Source: Parvibaculum sp040390855
GTDB lineage: Bacteria; Pseudomonadota; Alphaproteobacteria; Parvibaculales; Parvibaculaceae
DNA: 64,000 nucleotides
NCBI GenBank assembly: GCA_040390855.1
Contig: JAZJXO010000010.1
Coordinates: 1-64,000 of the forward strand
Reading direction: 5' to 3'
The translations under genes were made by a program, and so were the position numbers. This document shows, piece by piece, positions 55,088 to 64,000 of the stretch. Each line of letters starts with the position of its first letter. The stretch's first letter is position 1. The notes under the pieces are model-generated. The model did no database searches, was not told the origin of the DNA, and saw only the letters and a list, made by a program, of their open reading frames with translations.

Positions 55088-55938
55088 GCACACGTCTCGA
55101 CAAGCGCTTTGCCAAACTCAAAGCCGAAAGCCGCGCCGCTTTCGTCACCTTCATTACGGCCTGCGATCCTGATTTCGATGCGTCCTTTGAAATCCTGAAA
55201 GGTCTGCCTGCTGCCGGTGCCGATGTGATCGAACTCGGGATGCCCTTCACGGACCCGATGGCGGACGGCCCCGCCATTCAAGCGTCGTCACAGCGCGCCT
55301 TGAAATCAGGCGCAACGCTCCGCCAGACGCTCGATCTCGTCGCGCGCTTTCGCAGAGGTGATGCCGACACACCCATCGTTCTCATGGGCTATTACAACCC
55401 GATCTATCACATGGGCGTTGACAGGTTTCTTGTCGCGGCCAACGAGGCCGGCGTTGATGGGTTGATCGTTGTCGATCTGCCGCCGGAAGAAGACGACGAG
55501 CTTTGCGAACCGGCCATGAAAGCAGGACTCAACTTCATCCGCCTTGCGACACCGACCACCGATGATCGTCGTCTGCCTGCGGTTCTCGCCAATACATCGG
55601 GCTTTGTCTATTACGTCTCGATCAACGGTATCACGGGATCCGCCTCGCCCCAGGCGCGCGACGTTGCCGCTGCTGTCGCCCGCATCAAGCGCCACACATC
55701 GCTTCCCGTTGCCGTCGGCTTCGGTATCCGCACGCCAGAACAGGCAGCTTCCATTGCGCAGGCCGCCGACGGCGCTGTGATCGGTTCCGCCATTGTTGAC
55801 GCTATCGCCCAGCAGCTTGACGGCGCAGGTAAACTCAAATCCGCTGGCGCTGCCCGCGTGCTCGCCCTTGTATCCGACCTCGCCAAAGGCGTGCACAACG
55901 CCCGCGCGACGGCGGCTCAGCAGGAGACATCACGATGA
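55084..55938 (+). CDS. trpA: Tryptophan synthase alpha chain
   Basis: 284-aa TIM-barrel subunit releasing indole. Catalytic glutamate in VIELGMPFTDPMADGPAIQ and the catalytic aspartate position in the same segment are present; VDLPPEEDDEL and VGFGIRTPEQ complete the family features. GTG start overlaps the trpB TGA, and its own end overlaps accD. Confidence 0.95.
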   Translation: MSTRLDKRFAKLKAESRAAFVTFITACDPDFDASFEILKGLPAAGADVIELGMPFTDPMADGPAIQASSQRALKSGATLRQTLDLVARFRRGDADTPIVLMGYYNPIYHMGVDRFLVAANEAGVDGLIVVDLPPEEDDELCEPAMKAGLNFIRLATPTTDDRRLPAVLANTSGFVYYVSINGITGSASPQARDVAAAVARIKRHTSLPVAVGFGIRTPEQAASIAQAADGAVIGSAIVDAIAQQLDGAGKLKSAGAARVLALVSDLAKGVHNARATAAQQETSR

Positions 55939-56840
55939 ACTGGATCAACAACGTCGTCCGTCCGAAAATTCAGCGTGTCTTCAAAAAGAAAGCGGATACG
56001 CCGGATAATCTCTGGCGCAAATGCGGTGCCTGCAATGAAATGATTTTTCATCGCGATCTCGACGCCGCACTGAATGTCTGTCTGCATTGCGGCCATCACA
56101 TGAGACTCTCGACGGCGGCGCGGCTGACCTCGCTCTTTGACGTCGGCCAATTCAAGAATGTCACCGTGAGCGGTGTGCCGCTTGATCCGCTGAAATTCCG
56201 CGATCAGAAGAAATATCCCGACCGCCTGAAAGAAGCCCGCGCCAAGACTGGCCGCGAAGACAGCGTGACCGTCGCGCATGGACCGCTCGACGGCATTGAA
56301 GTCGTCGTCGCCGTGCAGGATTTTGCCTTTATGGGCGGCTCGCTCGGCATGGCGGCGGGTGAGGCCATCATCAAGGGGGCGGAAATCGCACTTGAAAAAA
56401 GCGCGCCCTACATCCTCTTTGCCGCCGCCGGTGGGGCGCGTATGCAGGAGGGCATCCTGTCCCTCATGCAGATGCCGCGCACGACGGTCGCCGTGCAGAT
56501 GCTGCGCGATGCGGGACTGCCTTACATTGTTGTGCTCACGGACCCGACAACCGGCGGCGTACTGGCCTCTTACGCGATGCTCGGCGACATTCACATGGCC
56601 GAGCCCGGTGCGCTAATAGGTTTTTCCGGTCGTCGCGTCATCGAGCAGACGATCCGCGAAAAACTGCCCGACGATTTCCAGAAAGCGGAGTTCCAGTTTG
56701 ATCACGGCATGATCGACATGATCGTGCATCGTCATCAAATGAAGGAGGTGCTCGCCCGGACCATCCGCATCCTGACGCATAAGCCCAAGCTCGCACCAAT
56801 GGCAAATGCGGCAGGCAGCAACGTGCCCGCACGCGCTTGA
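55935..56840 (+). CDS. accD: Acetyl-CoA carboxylase carboxyltransferase beta subunit
   Basis: 301-aa subunit that makes malonyl-CoA with AccA. The N-terminal zinc ribbon CGACNEMIFHRDLDAALNVCLHCG is complete, followed by the crotonase-like core MGGSLGMAAGEAIIKG and GGARMQEGILSLMQM. ATG overlaps the trpA stop (ATGA). Biotin subunits are elsewhere. Confidence 0.96.
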   Translation: MNWINNVVRPKIQRVFKKKADTPDNLWRKCGACNEMIFHRDLDAALNVCLHCGHHMRLSTAARLTSLFDVGQFKNVTVSGVPLDPLKFRDQKKYPDRLKEARAKTGREDSVTVAHGPLDGIEVVVAVQDFAFMGGSLGMAAGEAIIKGAEIALEKSAPYILFAAAGGARMQEGILSLMQMPRTTVAVQMLRDAGLPYIVVLTDPTTGGVLASYAMLGDIHMAEPGALIGFSGRRVIEQTIREKLPDDFQKAEFQFDHGMIDMIVHRHQMKEVLARTIRILTHKPKLAPMANAAGSNVPARA

Positions 56841-56841
56841 C

Positions 56842-58161
56842 TTGACAGACAAGCGCGACCATAGCGATGTCATTCTTGAACGGCTGACTAAGCTCCATCC
56901 GAAACTCATCGACCTGTCGCTTGACCGCATCCTGCGTCTGCTTGAGTCATTAGGTGCGCCGCATCGCCGCTTGCCACCGACATTTCATATCGCAGGGACC
57001 AATGGCAAAGGCTCCGTGTCGGCCTATTTGCGCACCATGCTCGAAGCGGGCGGCTACGGCGTCCATACCTACACGTCACCCCATCTTGTGCGCTTCCATG
57101 AGCGCATCCGTCTGGCCGGACATCCGGCAAGCGCCGATATTGACGAGGTCTATCTGACCGAGCTGCTTGATGAATGCGAGCGCATCAACCAGGGCGAACC
57201 CATCACGTTTTTTGAAATCACCACCTGCGTTGCGCTTCTTGCATATGCCCGCAACAAGGCCGACGCGCTGATCCTCGAAGTCGGCATGGGCGGGAGGCTC
57301 GACACAACGAATGTGATCGACAGGCCTGCCATCACCATCATCACGCCGGTCGATCTCGATCATCAAGCCTTTCTCGGCAATACCATTGCCGAAATCGCGG
57401 GCGAGAAAGCGGGTATATTGAAGCCCGGCGTTCCTGCCGTCATCGGATTGCAGAAAGACGAAGCCCGCGATGTGATCGAGGCCCGGGCACGCGCTATCGG
57501 TGCGCCCCTCTTCATTCAGGGTCAGGATTTCTCAACCCATGAAGAGCAGGGCCATCTCGTCTATCAGGATGAGCACGGACTTCTCGATCTGCCGCTGCCG
57601 AGGCTTTTGGGTCAACACCAGATCGAGAACTGCGGCATGGCAATTTGTGCGATCCGGCAAGTCGGCGCCTTTCCGCTCGAAACATCCGTGATCGAATATG
57701 GTCTTACCCATGTGAACTGGCCCGCACGGATGCAGCGCCTTACGCGCGGACCGCTTGTTGACCGTTTGCCGCCGCACGCGGAGCTTTGGCTCGATGGCGG
57801 ACACAATCCGCAAGCCGGTCGCGCCATTGCGCTGCTCATGGCAGACCTTGCCGCCGCGCGCCCCGCGCCGCTTTATCTGATCACGGCGATGAAAGAGACG
57901 AAAGACGCGGGCGGTTTTTTTGCGCCCTTCGCAGGACTCGCCGCACATGCCGAGGTCATCGCCATTCCTGATGATCCCGTCTGCCTCTCGCCCGACGCGC
58001 TCGCTGCCGCCGCAAAATCAGCGGGGCTCGACGTGACGCCAGCGGCATCGCTCGATGACGCCTTCACACGTATCCTCACACGCAGCGGCAAGACAAGCCC
58101 CCGCCTTCTCATTTGCGGATCTCTCTATCTCGCCGGTTACGTTCTGAAAGAGAATGGCTAG
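56842..58161 (+). CDS. folC: Folylpolyglutamate synthase / dihydrofolate synthase
   Basis: 439-aa ligase adding glutamates to folates. P-loop-like IAGTNGKGSVSAYLRTMLEAGG, YTSPHLVRFHERI, LEVGMGGRLDTTNVI and DGGHNPQAGRAIAL are all typical. The start is uncertain: TTG at 56842 just after the accD stop gives a normal N-terminus (MTDKRDHSDVILERL), though without a clear ribosome site, and an ATG at 56806 inside accD is the alternative. Confidence 0.92.
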   Translation: MTDKRDHSDVILERLTKLHPKLIDLSLDRILRLLESLGAPHRRLPPTFHIAGTNGKGSVSAYLRTMLEAGGYGVHTYTSPHLVRFHERIRLAGHPASADIDEVYLTELLDECERINQGEPITFFEITTCVALLAYARNKADALILEVGMGGRLDTTNVIDRPAITIITPVDLDHQAFLGNTIAEIAGEKAGILKPGVPAVIGLQKDEARDVIEARARAIGAPLFIQGQDFSTHEEQGHLVYQDEHGLLDLPLPRLLGQHQIENCGMAICAIRQVGAFPLETSVIEYGLTHVNWPARMQRLTRGPLVDRLPPHAELWLDGGHNPQAGRAIALLMADLAAARPAPLYLITAMKETKDAGGFFAPFAGLAAHAEVIAIPDDPVCLSPDALAAAAKSAGLDVTPAASLDDAFTRILTRSGKTSPRLLICGSLYLAGYVLKENG

Positions 58162-58226
58162 GTTTTCTATTTATTGAATGAGCCTTCAATGCACGGCGTA
58201 TAGAGATCGAGATTCGGCATAAGAAA

Positions 58227-58248
58227 AGGCCGGTATTTCGACCGGCCT
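58227..58248 (-). terminator. Terminator of trxA
   Basis: Stem AGGCCGGT / ACCGGCCT with a six-base loop; on the minus strand it is followed by TTTTCTT, about 30 bases past the trxA stop, between the convergent folC and trxA. Confidence 0.75.
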
Positions 58249-58274
58249 CATCCGAATTCAAATCTGGCGAAATA

Positions 58275-58592
58275 TCACAGTGATGATTCAATCCATTCAA
58301 CGATCTTGCCTTTGGGCAGAGCGCCGACTTTGGTTGCGGCCACCTGACCGTCTTTGAAAATCATCATGGTGGGCACGCCGCGCACGCCGTATTTCGTGGG
58401 CGTATTCGGATTGTCGTCGATGTCGATTTTCACGACGCGCAGCTTGCCGCCATATTCTTTGGAAATCTCGTCCAGCGAGGGCGCGATCTGTTTGCAGGGG
58501 CCGCACCATGTCGCCCAGAAATCAACAAGCACCGGACCCGACGCGTCGAGAACGTCGCTCTCAAATGAGGCATCAGTGATGTGTTCAGTCAT
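58275..58592 (-). CDS. trxA: Thioredoxin 1
   Basis: 105-aa thioredoxin with the active site WCGPCK (cysteines 30 and 33), the preceding VLVDFWATW strand and the cis-proline loop VRGVPTMMIF. Cytosolic dithiol reductant for ribonucleotide reductase and many others. It is downstream of addA on the same strand. Confidence 0.97.
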   Translation of the reverse strand: MTEHITDASFESDVLDASGPVLVDFWATWCGPCKQIAPSLDEISKEYGGKLRVVKIDIDDNPNTPTKYGVRGVPTMMIFKDGQVAATKVGALPKGKIVEWIESSL

Positions 58593-58659
58593 GTTCTTCC
58601 TTTCGTGGGCGTTGCGAATTTCCGCATTGCCCCTGCGCCGTCAGGGCGCCTGTCTGATC

Positions 58660-58675
58660 GGCCTCGAAAGAGGCC
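58660..58675. other. GAAA-tetraloop hairpin between addA and trxA
   Basis: Perfect GGCCTC / GAGGCC stem with a GAAA loop in the 133-base gap, without a T-run; might be a processing or stabilising element. Confidence 0.4.
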
Positions 58676-58725
58676 TGTAAATGTCATTGGTTGGAATCTA
58701 GGAACCCCGTCCCTCAAGGTCAAGG

Positions 58726-61700
58726 TCAGACCCCGCCCTTCAATGCCGCATCAAGCCGCGCGGGAGGCAGTTCCATAAGCTTCGGACCATCGGTCCACAA
58801 CAGCGCGCAAACCACATCGCGGTCAGGGTAAATTGCACCGAGAACGGCGCGATAAGCCGCCATTTGTGCGAAATAGGCAGGCCTCACATCGCCAATATCC
58901 GGCGGGGCAGGACGGTTGGTTTTATAGTCCACAATGAGCACACGCGTATCGCTGACGCAGAGCCGGTCGATCTGGCCTGACACAAGCACCGGCTTGCCAC
59001 CGAAGTCGATCTGCCCGACAAGGGCCGCTTCCGCGCGGCTGCCAGCACTGAAAATCTCGGTGAATTTCGGCTCGCGAATGACCGCCAAAGTCGCCTCGAC
59101 GATTTCATCGCGCTGTGCTTCGTCAAGCCCAAGAGCGGGGCTTGCCAGGAGATCGCGCGCGGCGCTTTCACGCATGTCATCGGCGAGGTCCGGCAGGGTC
59201 TGCAACAGACGGTGGATAAGTGTGCCGCGCTGAAAGCGCTTTTGCTGATTGCCTGCGAGGGGCGATAAAGCCGCAGGCTCCTCCATCCCATCCGGCGGCA
59301 AACGCGACGGGGCGAGCGGTCGCGACGGCGCGGGTTCGGGCGGCACATGACGCCGCGCCCAATCGCCGACTGCGGGATAAGTCTGACGCGTCTGCGCCCC
59401 ACCCGCTTTGACAGCGCCGGTCTGCTCGCCGTCAATGCGCCAGATCACGCGACCATCTGTTTGCGGTATTTCAACGGCGAGCGGTTTCAGCGCGGCGGCG
59501 ATGAGATTGTACCAGCAATCCTCCTTCGGCTCGTTCACGCCGCGATAGCCGCAGACGTAAAGCCGGTCGCGCGCCCGCGTCATCGCCACATAGAGGAGAC
59601 GGCGATATTCTTCAGCTTGCAAAACCCGATAGGCCTCACGCGCCGCGGCGGTCTTTCCATCTTCCTCGTCCTTGCTCACCGGCCAGACCAGCAAAGGTGG
59701 AGTGCTGTCGAGTTTCAGAAAAGACGGGTCATGGTTGCCACCGGGCATGGCGCATGTATCCGGCATGAAAACAATTTCGGCTTCCAGACCTTTGGCACCA
59801 TGCACGGTCATAATGCGCACTTCGTTGCGGCCCTTATCCATATCACGTTTGATTTCTGCGCTGCCCTCGCGCATCCAATGCAAAAAACCTTGCATCGCGC
59901 CTGCATGTTCGCGCTCATAATCGAGTGCGAGACTTAAAAACTCGTCGATTGGATCGTTCGCATCCGAGCCGAGGCGCGCCAGAATTTTCTGCCGCCCGCC
60001 ATCCGCACTCAGCACGCGGGCAAAGAATTCGTAAGGCGGCACGAGGTCGGCGCGTCCGAGCCATTCACCGAGGAGTTTATGGGCGGCATCAAAGTCTTCC
60101 TGCTCGTCATGGCGCGCCTGCAGCGCCTGCCAGAGCGACTGGTTTTCACCGCGATGATGCGCGAGGTCAAACAGTCTGTTTTCGTCAAACCCGATCAGCG
60201 GACTTTTCAGCAGGATTGCGAGCGTCAAATCATCCTGCGGCAAGAGTGTGAACGCGCACAGAGCCATCAGATCCATGACGGCGATTTCATCCGTCACCAC
60301 CATGCGGTCAGCGCCTGCGACGGCGATGCCTCTCTTCTTCAGGAGGCGCACCATTTCTGTGACAAACTCGTTGCGTCGCCGTACCAGAATGAGAATGTCG
60401 CCGGGTTCAATAGGACGGCCTTTCGATGGCAAAATCTCGCCGGACTTTATCCATTGCTCGATCGTGCCGGCGATGCGGGCGGCAAGTTTCGCTTTGGGAT
60501 CAGACGCGCTCACCGCATCAAGCGGCGCATCCCATGCTTTTTCATCCGGCCTGTCATCGGGGCTTTCGAGTTCCCACAGCTCAACGCGCCCTGCATCTTT
60601 GCTGCGCACAGGCTTATGTTCATCCACGATACCAGAGGCGCTCAGACCGCTGCTCGCCAGTTCTCTTGCAAAGACGGCATCGACTGCCTGCAAGACTTGC
60701 GGGGTCGAGCGGAACGAGCGCACGAGGCGCACGGGATCCCAGTCGAGCCTGGCCGCGCGAGCCCGTTTGCCGAACATGCGCTGCATCTCGTCAAAGCGCT
60801 TGGGGTCGGCACCCTGAAACGAATAGATGGATTGTTTTTCGTCGCCGACCGCAAAAAGCGTGCGCGTGTTTTCATGCGCGCCAAGACCGGAAAAGAACTC
60901 CTCGGTCAATGAGGACACAATATCCCACTGGTCCGGACTCGTATCCTGCGCTTCATCAACCAGAATATGGTCGATGCCGCCGTCGAGCTTGTAAAGCACC
61001 CAAGGTGCCATACTGGCTTGCATCAAAAGCAGGCGTGTGCGGGCAATCATATCGTCATAGTCAAGCAAGGCTCTGGCCCGTTTGGCATCGTCAAAGCCGG
61101 CCAGAACCTCATAGGCTATGCGCAGGATCGCTTCGCTTGCCTCTGCCACATGAATGGCATGAAGATAGTTCAGATGAGTGAGAACTCGCACTTGCTCTTT
61201 ATATAATCCGATCTCCAGATCGGGATGCGCTTCACGCGGCTTCTTTGTTATGAGGTCTTTTCGCGGCTCACCCTTGCCCGTCACGAATACTGAAACATAT
61301 TCGGTGTGGTGCACGGACTTGTTCTTCTTTTTTGCCAACAGGCTTGCAAAAACTTCGGCGTATTTCTTGTCATTCTTTGACGCACTGTCTCCCATTACCT
61401 TCACGGCTTTTTTCAAGAGAGTGGCCGGAAAATCCGCACCATCAAAAAAAGCACCAATCGCTCCGGACTGTGTTTCGTCCGGTAATAGTTCAAGCGCATC
61501 ACGCAACGCAACCATAATCGCATCAACTGACCCGTGCGCCGCAAAGAGCCGCGCGAAATCGGCACGGCGTTGCGTGATCTCACCCATCAAAGCGTCAAAC
61601 TTCGTTTCATCAATACGGTCAACTATAAAAGCAAGTGCCGCGCCGAGCCGACTTTCTGCGTCCATCTGCGCATGGGCGAGCACATCGAAACGCACCTCGC

Positions 61701-62202
61701 CCAGAAGCTCTGCCGCGCTGCGCTCGTCAAGCACACTGAAATTGGGCGGCACATCCGCTTCAAGCGGAAAACGCCCGAGCAGACTTTGGCAGAAGGCATG
61801 GATTGTCTGGATTTTCAAACCGCCCGGCGTCTCAATCGCCCGCGCAAATAACCGCCTTGCGCGTTTGACCTTTTGCGCATCGGGCATCGGCCCTTCGATC
61901 GCGGCAATTTCAAGTTGCAACTGATGGTCATCGCTCATCGCCCAATCGCCGAGACGCTGGTAGAGACGCGATGACATTTCAGCGGCGGCGGCCTTTGTGT
62001 AGGTGAGGCACAAAATGCGTTCAGGCGCTGTGCCTTCGAGCAAAAGCCGTGTTACACGCGTTGTAAGCGTGTGGGTTTTACCGGCCCCGGCATTTGCCGA
62101 TACCCAGACAGAATGTTGCGGATCAGAGGCGCGCAACTGCTGTGCGTCACCAGAATTGATTTTTTTTGTTTCGATCTTTTGGTCTTCGGGGTCAGGGCTC
62201 AT
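58726..62202 (-). CDS. addA: Double-strand break repair helicase AddA
   Basis: 1158-aa RecB-like helicase-nuclease of the AddAB complex. UvrD-type motif I is VSANAGAGKTHTL, motif Ia ILCLTYTKAAAAEM, motif II VDEAQDTSPDQW, with RDRLYVCGYRG region near motif VI; the C-terminal PD-(D/E)XK nuclease has GQIDRLCVSDTRVLIVDYKTN. The ATG at 62202 overlaps the addB stop as ATGA. Processes double-strand ends for recombination. Confidence 0.95.
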   Translation of the reverse strand: MSPDPEDQKIETKKINSGDAQQLRASDPQHSVWVSANAGAGKTHTLTTRVTRLLLEGTAPERILCLTYTKAAAAEMSSRLYQRLGDWAMSDDHQLQLEIAAIEGPMPDAQKVKRARRLFARAIETPGGLKIQTIHAFCQSLLGRFPLEADVPPNFSVLDERSAAELLGEVRFDVLAHAQMDAESRLGAALAFIVDRIDETKFDALMGEITQRRADFARLFAAHGSVDAIMVALRDALELLPDETQSGAIGAFFDGADFPATLLKKAVKVMGDSASKNDKKYAEVFASLLAKKKNKSVHHTEYVSVFVTGKGEPRKDLITKKPREAHPDLEIGLYKEQVRVLTHLNYLHAIHVAEASEAILRIAYEVLAGFDDAKRARALLDYDDMIARTRLLLMQASMAPWVLYKLDGGIDHILVDEAQDTSPDQWDIVSSLTEEFFSGLGAHENTRTLFAVGDEKQSIYSFQGADPKRFDEMQRMFGKRARAARLDWDPVRLVRSFRSTPQVLQAVDAVFARELASSGLSASGIVDEHKPVRSKDAGRVELWELESPDDRPDEKAWDAPLDAVSASDPKAKLAARIAGTIEQWIKSGEILPSKGRPIEPGDILILVRRRNEFVTEMVRLLKKRGIAVAGADRMVVTDEIAVMDLMALCAFTLLPQDDLTLAILLKSPLIGFDENRLFDLAHHRGENQSLWQALQARHDEQEDFDAAHKLLGEWLGRADLVPPYEFFARVLSADGGRQKILARLGSDANDPIDEFLSLALDYEREHAGAMQGFLHWMREGSAEIKRDMDKGRNEVRIMTVHGAKGLEAEIVFMPDTCAMPGGNHDPSFLKLDSTPPLLVWPVSKDEEDGKTAAAREAYRVLQAEEYRRLLYVAMTRARDRLYVCGYRGVNEPKEDCWYNLIAAALKPLAVEIPQTDGRVIWRIDGEQTGAVKAGGAQTRQTYPAVGDWARRHVPPEPAPSRPLAPSRLPPDGMEEPAALSPLAGNQQKRFQRGTLIHRLLQTLPDLADDMRESAARDLLASPALGLDEAQRDEIVEATLAVIREPKFTEIFSAGSRAEAALVGQIDFGGKPVLVSGQIDRLCVSDTRVLIVDYKTNRPAPPDIGDVRPAYFAQMAAYRAVLGAIYPDRDVVCALLWTDGPKLMELPPARLDAALKGGV

Positions 62203-64000
62203 TCCTCGCCCCCTTCTCGCGTTGACCATTCTTTGACACGCGCCAAATGATCATACTGGGCGAAGCGTGTCGCAAATTTCACACGTGGTTTCGACATGTA
62301 TGGCTGTCCGACCTTCTCGTAGGAGGTCAGCAATTTGATAAAGCCATCCCAAGCATTTTCGTTCAGATCGACCGGCGAAAGCGTCCGCACCTCGCCTGCG
62401 GGTTTTCCGCCTGTCAGTCTCAGAAAAGTCATGGCCGATGTCTCAAGCTCCAGCGCCTTGCCAAAAGCACCGCGCAAAGCCATTTCCGCTTCAAGAGGAA
62501 GCTGCGGCGCAAAGCCGACTTTCATTTCCTCTTTACCGGGTGCCGATCCGGTTTTGTAATCAATGATTTCAAGGGACCCATCGGTTTTCACATCAATGCG
62601 GTCTGCGCGTCCGCGTAGTTCGACGGGGCGTTCCAATGTCTCAATCGTGAGTTTGCCGCTGACTTCAGGATAGGCCCGCTGCAATGTCAGCCGTCTTGCT
62701 GTTTCATTTTCGACAAACCAGCGCGTGATGCGCTCATATCGCGGCCACCAGAAGGTTTCAACATCGGGCCGGTCTAGCGCCTCTTTGAACGCCTCCTTGC
62801 CGACGCGGATGAGTTCCCCATAGGGATCAGGCGGCAAGGTTTCCGGATGGGCCTTGATGAAAAGTTCCAGCGCCTTGTGAATGATAGTGCCGCGCTCGGC
62901 GACGCTGATGCCGGCGTCGATGTCGTCGAGCGGCGTTAAACGCAACACGAGCTTGGCGTAAATCTCATAGGGATCACGGATCAGCGTATCGACTTCGGTG
63001 ACGCTGAAGCGGACGGGACGCGCGGCAAGCGGTGGCGTCGGCGCAGGGCGCAGCGCGGGTTGAGGTTCGCCCGCCGCATCGAGTTCGGCGGCCCAGCCTG
63101 CCCATTGCGGGGCTTTCAATGCGGCTTCTTCATCTATGCCTTTGACGAGGCCTTGCAGACGCAGCATCCAGCGCGACGCGACGGTCGGTGCGCCATCAGC
63201 TTTGAGCGCGCGGGTGAGATGAACTTCCGATGCGCAGGCCCCTTCGACAAAATCATAGGCGGAAAGGCCGATGCGGCGCTCGGGCGGCTCAAGCCCCAGT
63301 TGCGCGCGCATCGGGCGGTTCAGCCATGGGTCGATTTTTGGCTCGGCGGGCCAGACATTTTCGTTCAGTCCACCGAGGATAATGCGGTCGGCATGTTGCA
63401 AACGCGCTTCGAGCGCGCTCCAGATAAAAAGACGCGGATGTGTTCCGAAACGCGGACGGAGCACGGGGATCCGTGCAAGCTCATAAAAAACATGAAGGTA
63501 GGATTTCGTCGAAATCTCGCCCAAGACACTGGCACTCAACAACAATTCATTGAGGAAGCGCGAGGCGGCCTCGCCTTCGTCTTTCAACCACAGATCTGCG
63601 GAGAGCGCTTCGGCGCACGCAATATGCGCGGAAAGAAGATCGGCGAAGGACGCATTCTCCTGCGAAAGCAAAGCCGAGAAAAGCTGCGTTGCAGCTTCTA
63701 ACCGGTCGATCAGTTCACTTATCCCCGCATCCGCATCTTTGAGAGCGCGGCGGAGGCCCGCTATGCCCGAGGCAGGGCGCGGACCGCGCAGACAAGCGAT
63801 CTCCAACCGGCGCATAGTTGTCCGTAAACGGAGTTTATCTCCACCGAGGGCTGCGAGCGGATGTTTGAGACATGACAAAAGCTCAATGGGGGCAAAGGCT
63901 TCGGCCACCATGTCGCCGACATGGGTGAGGAAGCTCATGGGCGGGGATTGGAGGAGTGGGCGGCCACCGGAATCATTGACCTCTATTCCCCATCGCCTGA
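62199..64000 (-). CDS. addB: Double-strand break repair protein AddB (5' part outside window)
   Basis: Partial gene: the last about 600 codons; the frame is open up to the window edge with residues that fit alphaproteobacterial AddB (GIEVNDSGGRPLLQ). The C-terminal nuclease has GRADRIDVKTDGSLEIIDYKTGSAPGKEE. No cysteine cluster flanks it, so the iron-sulfur type seen in Firmicutes is not evident. Full family length is near 1000 residues. Confidence 0.93.
   Translation of the reverse strand, partial: RRWGIEVNDSGGRPLLQSPPMSFLTHVGDMVAEAFAPIELLSCLKHPLAALGGDKLRLRTTMRRLEIACLRGPRPASGIAGLRRALKDADAGISELIDRLEAATQLFSALLSQENASFADLLSAHIACAEALSADLWLKDEGEAASRFLNELLLSASVLGEISTKSYLHVFYELARIPVLRPRFGTHPRLFIWSALEARLQHADRIILGGLNENVWPAEPKIDPWLNRPMRAQLGLEPPERRIGLSAYDFVEGACASEVHLTRALKADGAPTVASRWMLRLQGLVKGIDEEAALKAPQWAGWAAELDAAGEPQPALRPAPTPPLAARPVRFSVTEVDTLIRDPYEIYAKLVLRLTPLDDIDAGISVAERGTIIHKALELFIKAHPETLPPDPYGELIRVGKEAFKEALDRPDVETFWWPRYERITRWFVENETARRLTLQRAYPEVSGKLTIETLERPVELRGRADRIDVKTDGSLEIIDYKTGSAPGKEEMKVGFAPQLPLEAEMALRGAFGKALELETSAMTFLRLTGGKPAGEVRTLSPVDLNENAWDGFIKLLTSYEKVGQPYMSKPRVKFATRFAQYDHLARVKEWSTREGGEE

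Noticed and set aside
58726..62202. AddA as a RecB or a UvrD alone
   Set aside because: The C-terminal nuclease and the coupled addB gene identify AddA.

Overview
The window is a gene-dense, high-GC stretch of an alphaproteobacterial chromosome. The evidence is gene order and family content: lptC-lptA-lptB-rpoN-hpf-ptsN, DUF1150 next to an Hsp20 gene, an fzlA-like gene overlapping queG, a TIGR02300 protein upstream of aroA-cmk-rpsA, and ihfB-lapA-pyrF-trpF-trpB-trpA-accD-folC-trxA-addA-addB. A CYP153-type P450, a Baeyer-Villiger monooxygenase, a PHA synthase and several acyl-CoA dehydrogenases suggest an oligotrophic lipid- or hydrocarbon-using Rhizobiales/Parvibaculum-like organism; that placement is inference. 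I see no prophage, insertion sequence, CRISPR array or rRNA operon.

Layout. 0-5 kb: an SDR protein, a secreted TPR protein, queG, an FzlA-like GST-fold protein, an orphan CueR-type regulator and an NDUFA9-like SDR. 5.2-11.5 kb: tRNA-Leu(CAG), a ribonuclease D-like exonuclease and the lpt-rpoN-hpf-ptsN block. 11.5-12.5 kb: DUF1150 and hsp20, the latter behind a sigma-32-like promoter. 12.6-17.1 kb: P450, esterase and Baeyer-Villiger monooxygenase, which together read as an oxidation route running from hydroxylation to ester cleavage. 17.1-23 kb: orphan modA, a GST, MauE-like and radical SAM proteins, asparaginase and cyclopropane fatty acid synthase. 23.2-25.9 kb: PHA synthase and PHA depolymerase. 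25.9-33.1 kb: a complete heme-uptake locus (hemP, receptor, tonB, hmuSTUV) with a Fur-box-like site before hemP. 33-45 kb: accessory metabolism, namely an acyl-CoA dehydrogenase, a glutamine-synthetase-like ligase with a class III aminotransferase, an MBL hydrolase, a VWA lipoprotein gene broken by one nonsense codon, rsgA, and a TetR-linked beta-oxidation set. 45.3 kb to the end: a tiny Trp-rich protein, tRNA-Ala(GGC) and the conserved housekeeping block, ending inside addB, whose 5' part lies outside the window.

The housekeeping blocks are tightly packed, with ATGA, GTGA or few-base junctions that indicate operons. The accessory part (about 12-45 kb) is made of small divergent units and carries the signs of gene loss: the broken VWA gene, a 21-codon SDR-like gene start and a coding-like relic behind the esterase. 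I found no wholly unknown multi-gene system. The points most worth following up are the VWA nonsense codon, the unannotated 45-aa Trp-rich protein, the lone MauE/radical SAM neighbourhood, the Lys/Ala-rich tail on the PHA synthase and several palindromic operator candidates.
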